Assembly (NCBI RefSeq): GCF_006716445.1
Contig: NZ_VFPA01000001.1
Coordinates: forward strand, 3,224,001 to 3,288,000
Direction of reading: 5' to 3'
From: Pseudonocardia kunmingensis
GTDB lineage: Bacteria; Actinomycetota; Actinomycetes; Mycobacteriales; Pseudonocardiaceae
DNA length: 64,000 nt
Positions 52,961 through 61,800 of the stretch are shown here, one piece after another. How positions within the stretch are numbered: position 1 is the stretch's first letter; each line of letters begins with the position of its first letter. Position numbers and translations under genes: made by a program. The notes under the pieces are model-generated. The model saw only the letters and a program-made list of their open reading frames with translations, was not told the DNA's origin and did no database searches.

Positions 52961-54243
52961 GCACCAGCACGAGCACGAGCACGATTTCCGAGGAGTACGT
53001 CAGCACGGCGTCGCGGCCGAGCGCGCTGCGGATCACCGACGTGCGGGTGGCGAACCTGCACGGGGTGCCGTTCCGTTCCTCGATCGTCCGGATCGACACC
53101 AACCAGGGCCTCGTCGGCTACGGGGAGGTGCGCGACCAGGCCAGCGCCACCTACGCGCTGGTGCTGAAGAGCCGGTTGGTCGGGGAGAACCCGTGCAACC
53201 TGGACAAGGTCTTCCGCAAGATCAAGCAGTTCGGGCACCACGGCCGCCAGGGCGGCGGCGTGTCGGGCATCGAGATGGCGCTGATGGACCTGGCGGGCAA
53301 GGCCTACGGGGTGCCCGCCTACGCGCTGGTGGGCGGCCGGTTCCGGGACACCGTCCGGTGCTACGCAGACACGCCCTCGCTCGCCGACCCGCACGCGATG
53401 GGGGAGAAGCTGCTGGAGCGCAAGCGCCGCGGCTTCACCATGCTCAAGATGGACGTGGGCATCTCGCTGCTGTGGGACGTGCCGGGCGCGCTCATCGCGC
53501 CGACCGGCGCCCGCGAGGACGTCACCACGATGCACCCGTTCACCGGCATCCAGGTCACGCCCAAGGGCGTGGAGCACCTGGCGAGCTACGTCGACACGAT
53601 CCGCTCGATCGTCGGCTACGACGTCGCCCTTGCGGCCGACCACTTCGGGCACATCGCGCTGGACTCGTGCATCCGGATCGGGCGGGCGCTGGAGCCGTTC
53701 ACGCTGGCGTGGATCGAGGACCTGATCCCGTGGCAGTTCACCGACCAGTGGCGGCAGCTGACCGAGGCGGTGGCGGTGCCGACGTGCACGGGGGAGGACA
53801 TCTACCTGGCGGAGAATTTCAAGCCGCTGCTGGATGCGGGTGCGATCCGGGTGGTGCACCCGGACCCGGCGACATCGGGTGGGATCGCGGAGACCAAGCG
53901 GCTGGGTGACTACGCCCAGGAGCGGGGGGTCGCGATGGCGCTGCACCTGGCGGCGTCGCCGGTCGCGACGATGGCGTGCGTGCACCTCGCTGCCGCGACG
54001 GAGAACTTCCTCGCCCTGGAGCACCACGCCGCCGACGTCCCGTTCTGGAGCGAGCTGGTGACCGACCTGCCCCGCCCGCTGATCCAGAACGGCCAGATCG
54101 AGGTGCCGGAGACCCCGGGCCTCGGGTTCGGCGACATCAACGAGGACCTGTTCCGCGCCCAGCTCGACCCGCGCGACCCGGTGTTCTTCGCCGAGACGAC
54201 GCACTGGGACGCCGAGACCAGCCACGACCGGCTCTGGAGCTGA
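52957..54243 (+). CDS. Mandelate racemase/muconate lactonizing-type enzyme 2
   Basis: A 428-residue enolase-superfamily enzyme. Metal-ligand candidates are Asp in ALAADHFGHIALD, Glu in WIEDLIPW and Glu in CTGEDIYLAENF. KxD is seen in MLKMDVG and the base His in ALHLAASP. The first ~25 residues are a Ser/Thr-rich extension from a CACGAG microrepeat, so the true start may be later than GTG 52957. It probably dehydrates or racemises an acid sugar, and lies in one operon with the RraA-like and epimerase-like genes. Confidence 0.86.
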   Translation: MSTSTSTSTISEEYVSTASRPSALRITDVRVANLHGVPFRSSIVRIDTNQGLVGYGEVRDQASATYALVLKSRLVGENPCNLDKVFRKIKQFGHHGRQGGGVSGIEMALMDLAGKAYGVPAYALVGGRFRDTVRCYADTPSLADPHAMGEKLLERKRRGFTMLKMDVGISLLWDVPGALIAPTGAREDVTTMHPFTGIQVTPKGVEHLASYVDTIRSIVGYDVALAADHFGHIALDSCIRIGRALEPFTLAWIEDLIPWQFTDQWRQLTEAVAVPTCTGEDIYLAENFKPLLDAGAIRVVHPDPATSGGIAETKRLGDYAQERGVAMALHLAASPVATMACVHLAAATENFLALEHHAADVPFWSELVTDLPRPLIQNGQIEVPETPGLGFGDINEDLFRAQLDPRDPVFFAETTHWDAETSHDRLWS

Positions 54244-54246
54244 TCA

Positions 54247-55116
54247 ATGCGCATCGCGGTCACGGGCGCGGCGGGTCTGCTCGGCAGGCACGTCGTCGCC
54301 CGTGCCGTCCGCGCCGGCCACGACGTCGTCGCCACCGACCTGCCGGGCGCCCCCGAGGCGTCCGGCAGGTCGGTGCGGTGGCGGGCGGCGGACCTCACCG
54401 ACCTGGACGCCGTGCGATCCGTGCTCGCCGGCACGCAGGGGGTCGTCCACCTCGGCGGGCTCACCAACCCCCACCACCCGGAACCGGACGTCCACCGGAT
54501 CAACGTGGGCGGCAGCCACCACGTGCTGGTGGCGGCGGAGGAGCACGGCCTGGCGGCGGTCTGCCTCGCGTCGAGCATCAACGCGATCGGCGGGGTCTAC
54601 AGCGCGCACCCCCGCTACGACCACTTCCCGATCGACGAGGAGGAGCACCCCTCCTACTGCGAGGACTCCTACAGCCTGTCGAAATGGCTGATCGAGCAGC
54701 AGTCCGCGGCGTTCGCCCGCCGCCGCCCGGACGCGGCGTTCTCCGCACTGCGGCTGCACGGCCTGCGCGCGGACGCCGCGTCCGCGCGCAGCGATGACGA
54801 CGAGCGGGCGCGCAAGGACCTGTGGGGCTGGGTGAGCCTGGACGCCGCGGCGTCCGCCTGCCTGCTGGCCCTGCGCCGCCCGACCCCCGGCCACGCCGTG
54901 TACCACGTGGTGTCCGACCGCACGATCACCCGCACCCCCAGCTCCGAGCTGGCCGCTCGCTTCTACCCCGACGTGCCGCTGCGCGCGCCGTTGGAGGGCA
55001 ACGCGGGCTTCTACTCGACCGCGCGGATCACCGCCGACCTCGGGTGGGACCCCGCCGTCGACCACCCGGAGATCGGTGACGCAGAACGGGCCCGGCAACC
55101 GGCGTCGTCCGCGTGA
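54247..55116 (+). CDS. NAD-dependent epimerase/dehydratase (uronate-dehydrogenase-like)
   Basis: A 289-residue extended short-chain dehydrogenase. The nucleotide motif GAAGLLG is at residues 7-13 and the catalytic YSLSK near residue 140, with Ser in CLASSINAIGG. The overall size and ADLTDLDAV/VHLGG pattern resemble bacterial uronate dehydrogenases, which oxidise hexuronates to lactones; an epimerase is the alternative. It begins 4 bp after the enolase gene and ends the operon. Confidence 0.85.
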   Translation: MRIAVTGAAGLLGRHVVARAVRAGHDVVATDLPGAPEASGRSVRWRAADLTDLDAVRSVLAGTQGVVHLGGLTNPHHPEPDVHRINVGGSHHVLVAAEEHGLAAVCLASSINAIGGVYSAHPRYDHFPIDEEEHPSYCEDSYSLSKWLIEQQSAAFARRRPDAAFSALRLHGLRADAASARSDDDERARKDLWGWVSLDAAASACLLALRRPTPGHAVYHVVSDRTITRTPSSELAARFYPDVPLRAPLEGNAGFYSTARITADLGWDPAVDHPEIGDAERARQPASSA

Positions 55117-55128
55117 CGCATCCCCACC

Positions 55129-55342
55129 GGACGAAAGGCACTCTCGTCGGTACTTAGTGTCCCCCACCGGAGGTCCGCCGAATAATTCGGCGGCCCAGCT
55201 CCACGCTGCGCGCACCGGTCGACGAGCCGAGTACGCCCGGTACGAGGCCCGCCGCCCGGCACACGCAGCGAGAACCTGGATCCACCGACTTACCCAGCGA
55301 ACTTCCGGCGGGGGCACTAGCCGACGAAAGTGCCGCTCGTCA
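55129..55342. mobile_element. MITE-like element with ~60-bp terminal inverted repeats
   Basis: The left end (55129-55190) and the complement of the right end (55283-55342) share GGCACT-TCGTCGG, TAGTG, CCCC, CCGGA, GT-CGC and TAA-TCGG in order, with roughly three quarters identity and one 3-nt gap. The left arm also contains CCGCCGAA-TAA-TTCGGCGG (55175-55193). The ~214-bp element has no coding capacity and no visible target-site duplication. Its tip sequence recurs as the palindrome at 38732-38782. Confidence 0.6.
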
Positions 55343-55632
55343 TGCGAATCCCGCTTCTGCTCGCGATGATCGCCGTTTCGGTGCGCTCGGCGTTACCGGG
55401 ACAGCAGTAGGAGCACCGAGCCGGCGATCACGGGCCCGCTGCGTCGGCCGCGCAACCCGTCGCCGCTCGCGCACCTCTTCTCCGCCGGGACCGTTGCGTG
55501 GGGCGGGCGGTCGCCGGGCGGCGCGGCGCTTCACCCAGATGTCATCTGATGACTACGTGATCATCACCTGGGCGGCGCCCGCGCGACGCCTCGCGCCGCC
55601 ACTCTTGCCGCTGTCCGTTCCGGGCCCTGCAA
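55343..55632. other. Gene-free stretch upstream of the second giant gene
   Basis: About 290 bp with no convincing ORF. The only distinct feature is the perfect 6-bp inverted repeat GTCATC-T-GATGAC at 55541-55553, followed by further GATCATCAC sequence, a possible regulator-binding site. Confidence 0.45.
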
Positions 55633-55721
55633 GTCGCTGACGTAGCGCGACGGGCGGGACCCCACCGGGCGTGGTGCGGCACCGGGCCGCCCGGCAGGTC
55701 GCTGGCCTCAGGCGCGACGTG
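55633..55721 (+). promoter_or_regulatory. Structured 5' leader of the second giant gene
   Basis: Hairpin 1 is GTCGC-TGACGTAGC-GCGAC (55633-55651). CCGGGC-C-GCCCGG follows at about 55682-55694. Hairpin 2 is GTCGC-tg-GCC, loop TCA, GGCGCGAC (55698-55718). Order, loop sequence TGACGT and distance to the start codon match the leader at 27920-28002. The C-G pair of hairpin 1 replaces a U-A pair in the other copy. Confidence 0.55.
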
Positions 55722-55833
55722 ACGGCGAGCCCCTGGTCGCATCCATGCGCGGCGCCGGTTCACGGCGTGCTCCGCGCGTCCCCTTCTGCTCTTCCCCCTC
55801 CCGCGTGCAGCGGCGATCTGTCTGGAGTCCGTC

Positions 55834-58800
55834 ATGGCGTCAGTGCGTACCGGTGAGGCCCTCGGCCTCGCCGTGCGTCCGGACGCCGTGCGGCTGCGCC
55901 TGTCGGCGGTCGACCGGCTGTGGCAGGTGGTCCGCTGGACGGTCACGCTCGCGGGCGCCGTCGTGGTGCTGTGGTTCGGGAGCGCCTTCATGATGGCGAC
56001 GCCCGCTGCCGCGGCGGTCGCCGTTCCCGTCGCCCACGCGGGCGCGAAGCAGAGCATGGTGAAGGCGAGCGGTGCCCGGCCCGCCGACGGGGGAGACGGG
56101 GATTCCGGTTCCGACGGCGGCGACGGCGACTCCGAGGGCAAGAGCGAGAAGAAGTCGGAGAAGAAGTCCGACGACAAGAAGTCCGACGACGAGAAGTCCG
56201 ACGACAAGAAGTCGGAGAAGAAGTCCGATGACGACAAGTCGGACGAGTCCGCGAAGTCGGGCAAGAAGTCGAAGAAGAAGGAGTCGGACGGCGAGGAGTC
56301 CGACAAGAAGTCGAGCAAGAAGTCGGAGAAGAAGGATTCCGGCCGCGGGAGTGGGAAGAAGTCGGGCTCCGAGAAGTCCGAGAAGTCCAGCGGCGAGGAC
56401 TCCGGCAAGAAGTCCGAGAAGAAGTCGGGCAACCGCAAGGGCGACGACGAGTCGGGTGACGACGACCGGAACGGCGACGACCGGTCCTCCGGCGAGGAGT
56501 CGGGCAAGGGGGAGCCGGGCGACAAGCGGTCCGAGTCGACGGAGTCCGACGCCGAGAAGGCCGGCGAGGGGAAGTCGGACGGCGGGCGGTCGGGGGAGAG
56601 GCCGGAGCGGTCGGGCGAGGCGGATCGGGACGAGGCCCAGGAGCGCGACCGCGCGGCCGGCACGCGCTCCGAGAAGGCCGAGAAGGACGAGGAGCCGGAC
56701 GCCGATTCCGAGGAGGACCGCCGCGACCGGACCGGGCGCGCCTCCGGCTCCGAGCGATCCGACGACGCTGCGCGCAGCGCGGACCGCACTTCCGCGGACG
56801 ACCGCGGCGACGCCGGCCGGGACCGGGCCGAGCGTGCCGACGACCGGGACCGCCGGCCGCGCGACTCCGACGCGGAGCGGGGTGCCCGGGCGACCGGTCA
56901 CCGTGCCGGCGACGACCGCACCCCCGCCGACGGTGACCGCGACCGCGCCGACGGGAACGGCGACCGCGCCGACGGTGACCGCGCCGACCGCACCCACGAC
57001 GGCCGGGCCGTCGCCGGCCGCGACCGGGCCGCCACCGATCGTGCCGACGACCGGTTCACCGCCGAGCGGCGTGGCGACCGTGTCGACGGTGACCGGGCCG
57101 GTGCCGCCGACCGGGCGGACCGGCAGGACCGGGAGCGCGCGGCCCGCGGTTCGCGTGCCGAGGGCCGGGATGGCGACGAGCGCGCCAGCGACCGCCGCGA
57201 CGGGCGTGCCGTCGCGGACACGGACGGGGAGGTCCGTGAGGAGTCGCGTGACCGAGCCGATCGGCGTGACCCGGACGGGGCACGGTCGGACCGCGATGCC
57301 GGGGAGCGCGTCCGCGACGCGGTCCGGCAGTGGCGGCAGGGCGCGGACGTCGAGGAGCGGCTGCGCGAGGCGATCCAGGACGAGGTGCGCGACCGGACCG
57401 GCCGGGAGGCACGGGACGCCGACGACCCGGACGGCGAGCGGCGGGAGGCGGCCGGCGAACGCGGCGACGACCGCTCGGCGGAGCTCCGCGAGGCGGTGCG
57501 GGAGACGGTCGGGACGGCCGCGGACGAGGTGCGCGACGCCCTGCACGAGGCTGCCGGGCGCGACCGCGACGACCGCGAGGACCGCGGTGACGCCGTGCGG
57601 GAGCAGATCCGCGCGACCGTGGCCGAGCTCGACCGTGACGACCGCAGCGGCGATCGCGAGGACGATTCCGCCGAGGCCCGGCGGGAACGCCTCCGCGATG
57701 CGGTTGCGGAGGGACCGGGGGAGCGGGCACGCGACGGCGAGCACGACAACGCGGCCGAGCGGGTCCGTGCGGCTGTCGCCGGGCTGGACCGCGACCGCGT
57801 CGAGGGGGCCCTCGACCGCGCCGGGGACGCCCGTCGCTCCGGCGAGCGTGCCCGGGACAACGACCACGGCGATGCCGACGCTGCGAAGAAGGCGGCGCGC
57901 CGCCTCGCCGAGGCGGGCGTGGACGTCGCGCGGGAGCTGACCGACCGGGACGGTGACCTCACCCGTGCCGTGGACGCGCTCGTGGACGAGGTGGTCGAGA
58001 CGGCGGGTGCGTCCGAGGGGGACGTGCGCCGCGCCGTCGACACCGCCCGGGACGCGTTGTCGTCGGCCGCCGACGACGGGGACCGCCCCGTGCGCCGGGC
58101 CGCTCTGGAGCCGCAGCCGACCGCGGGCGCCGATGACGAGCGCAGCGGCTCCGATCGCACCGCGGCGCGTACCCTCGCCGCCCCGCGAGCCCCGCCGTCG
58201 GAGACCGTGCCGGCGGCCGCGCTGCGCGCGGACGAGCGCGAGGACGAGGACGACGAGGACCGCCGCGACGAGCGGGATGAGGACGGCCGGTGGGTCGACG
58301 GCGAGTGGGTCGACCACGACGACTCCGCCGAGCAGACCGAGAAGGTGCTCGAGGACCGGATCGAGTCGGACGCGAGCGAGAAGCGGCTCGCGCAGAAGAA
58401 GAAGGACGTGGCCGCGGGCAAGGCCACGAAGGCCGAGTACGACGCGCAGGCCGCCGAGCACGCGGAGCAGGAGCGACGGGCCGCCGAGGACCGCGCGCGG
58501 GTCTCGCCGGAGCGGGCCGAGCTGGTCGACGAGGTCGTCGACGGCCACCGGGAGCTCGAGAAGCGGGAGAAGGAGCTGGCGGCCGAGGAGAAGCGGGTCG
58601 CCGCGGGGAAGGCCGACGCGAAGGCGCACGAGCGCGACGTCGAGGAGTTCGAGGCGCAGCGCGACGAGGTGTACGAGGCCACCGACGAGCTGATGGACGC
58701 CACCGACCGCGACACCGAGGCCGTCTCCTCCGACGACCTCGACGGCGAGGGCGCCACCGCGGGCTGCGGGTCGAGCGGGGTGTTCGTCGAGTGCGGCTCG

Positions 58801-61800
58801 GCGTCCGAGGACGGCGAGGGCCAGCGCGACTCCGACCGCTGCCTCGCGATCTCCGGGGTCTCGTCCGGGTGCGGGACCTCGAGCAAGTCGGGTGACAGCG
58901 AGGCGTCCGCGTCCTGCACCCTGACCGGCGCGGACCGCGGCTGCGGCAGCAGTGCGTCCAGCCGGGGCGAGGACGGCGAGGCCACCCGGGCGTCGGCCCG
59001 CTGCACGGGGGACGACTGCGAGCAGCGCAGCACCGCCACCCCGGACCGCGCCGACGCGGAGTGCCGGACCGGCACCGGGTCGTGCGAGAGCAGCGGCTCC
59101 GGCAGCGACCGCGACGAGCCCGCGGCCGCGGCGACCCTCGTGAGCGACGACCGGGACGAGCGCGAGGGCACGGGCCGCGGCACGGGCAGCGGGTCCGCCC
59201 GCTGCGAGGGCGCGGGCGGCTGCGCCACCACCAGCTCGGTGGAGCTGGGCGACGAGGCGGGCGACGTCGAGGCCGACGCCGAGGTGTCGTGCGGCGCCGG
59301 CTGCACCGGCTCGGCGCGCACCCGCATCGATGCCGGCCACGAGGCCACCACGCAGTCCGCGGCCGCCGCGGAGGGTGCCGCGCGGTCGGCGACGACGGGC
59401 GCTGCCGACTGCACCGTCTCCGGCGGCGGCTGCCGCGCGAGCAGCGACTCGCGGGCCGAGGGCGACGAGGGCACCGCGAGCGACAGCACGGCCGGCGTCT
59501 CGGTCGACTGCGACGACACCGCGTGCTCCGGCTCCGGCACCGCCACCACGCGCGGTGCGGCGAGCGGCGTGCGGGCCGGCGCGGAGCGGGCGAGCGACGG
59601 GACGGCCTCCTGCGAGGTCGCCGGCGGCGACTGCGAGGCCTCCAGCCGGACCGGCACCGAGACCGAGGTCGACGAGGACGAGCGCTGGACGCTCGACGTG
59701 GTCACCGGCCTGCCGGTCGCGTCGCAGGAGCGGGCCGACGGCGATGCCTCGGCCACCAGCTCGGTGGGCGCGAGCGTGGACTGCGACGACGCCGCCGGTT
59801 GCACCGGCACGGCGTCCGGCGCGACCACCGGCACGGTGACGGGCACCGCGGCGACCGGCACCGCGGCGAAGGCCGCCGGCGCCCCGGTCCGCACGACCTC
59901 GACGACGACCACCTGCACCGCCACCGGCGGCTCCTGCGACACGAGCGCGGCCTCCGAGGTCCGCGACCGGGCCGGGGACGCGGAGCAGCAGGGGTGGCTG
60001 TCGGACGCGACCGAGCCGGCCCGCGAGCTCCTGGCGGTCAGCACCGCGAGCGCCGACGTCGACTGCGCGGCGGCCGGGTGCTCCGGCTCCGGCTCGGCCA
60101 CGACGACGGGCGCCGCGTCCGGCGACGTGACCGGCGTGCGCGACAGCACGGCCACCTCGACCTGCACCGCTCGCGGGGACGGCGGCTCGTGCTCGGCCGC
60201 GGCCGACACCGCGGTCGCCGACCGCGAGCCCGCGCTCGACCCGGTGACCGGGGTGGCGGGCGTGTCCGGCCCGGTCAGCGTGTCCCACGCGTCCGCGACC
60301 GTGGGGTGCGACGGCGGCGTCGGGACGTGCGGGGGCACGGCCACGTCGTCGACGAGCGCTCGCGACACCGGGGTGTCGCCGCACGCCCGGGGTACCAGCG
60401 CCACCGCCGAGTGCGCGGTGACGGGCGGCGAGTGCTCCGGGGGCAGCAGCTCCTCGGCGTCGTCGGCGTCCGACTTCGCCGTGATCGACCCGGCGACCGG
60501 CAAGCCCACCACCGGCCCGTCCTCGACCGCGACGTCGAGCGCCGACGTGGCCTGCGCCGCGGGTACGGCCTGCACCGGCTCGGCCCGCACGTCGACGTCC
60601 GCGTGGGACGGCGCGGTCAACGGCGGGACGCCGCGCACCTCCACGGGCGAGGCGACGTGCACCGGCACCGGCGGGTGCGCGGCGCAGTCGGTGTCGCACG
60701 CCTCCTCGGCTCCCGGTGCCGCACTGGCCTTCGCCGGCGCGCCGCAGGACGGCGGGGACCAGCAGGTGAACGCGGCCCGGCTGCCCGCGGGCCCGTCCGC
60801 CGCGTCGGCCGCGGGCGCGGCCACCACCTGCGCGGGCGAGGAGATCTGCGACGGGCGGGTGACGAGCGCCGCGACGGCGACCGACCCGGCCGTGTCGCCC
60901 GAGCCGCGCGGGTCGCGCAGCGAGGGGTCGTGCGCGGGCGTGTCCGGCGCGGTCTGCCAGGCGGTGACGAACTCCGGCGCCTCCTCCGGCCCGGACGCGA
61001 ACGTCATCGTGCCGCTCGTGCAGGCGCGGTCCACGGCGAACGCGGACGTGACCTCGGAGGACGTCGGGACCGAGGCCCCGGCCGAGCGGCAGCAGGACCA
61101 GCCGGCGACGCTGCCGGCGCCGGCCGCGCCGGGCTCGAGCGCGAACTCCGGCGCCCCGACGGTGCCGGGCGCGTCCAGCTGGACGATGGCCGCGGCCACC
61201 CTGGACTGCGCGGGCTCCTCCGGCTGCACGGGCACCGCCCGGACCTCCGCGACCGGCACCGACGGACCCACCGCCGGGAACGGCGCGGGCGGGGCGCGCG
61301 GACCCCCGACGGCCACCGGCACCACCAGCTCCAGCGGCAGCTGCACGAGCGAGCAGAGCGGCTGCCGGGTCCAGACCGACTCCTCCGCGGGGTCCGGCCA
61401 GGTCGTGGCCGACATCGTGGCGGAGGACCGCACGACCGCTGCCGAGCAGGCCCGCGCGCAGGCCGTCCAGGCCGATGCCGCCGCCCGCGACGCAGCACGG
61501 GTCGCCGCCCGCCCGGGCGCGACCGCAGCAGAGCAGGAGGCGGCCGCCGAGGCCGCGACCGCCGCGCAGCAGGCGCGGCAGGCCTACCGCGATGCCGCGA
61601 CGCTGGCCGCGCAGCCGGTCACCGACGCGCCGGCCACCCTGTCCCGGTCGGGTGCGAGCGCCCAGTGCGCCGGCCCCGGGTGCACCGCCGCCACCACGGG
61701 TGGCACGAGCGGCACCGCAGGCACCACCCGCACCGCGGCCACCTGCACCGCCGCCGACAGCGGCTGCCTGGTCACCAGCGGCGCGATCGCCACGGCCGAG

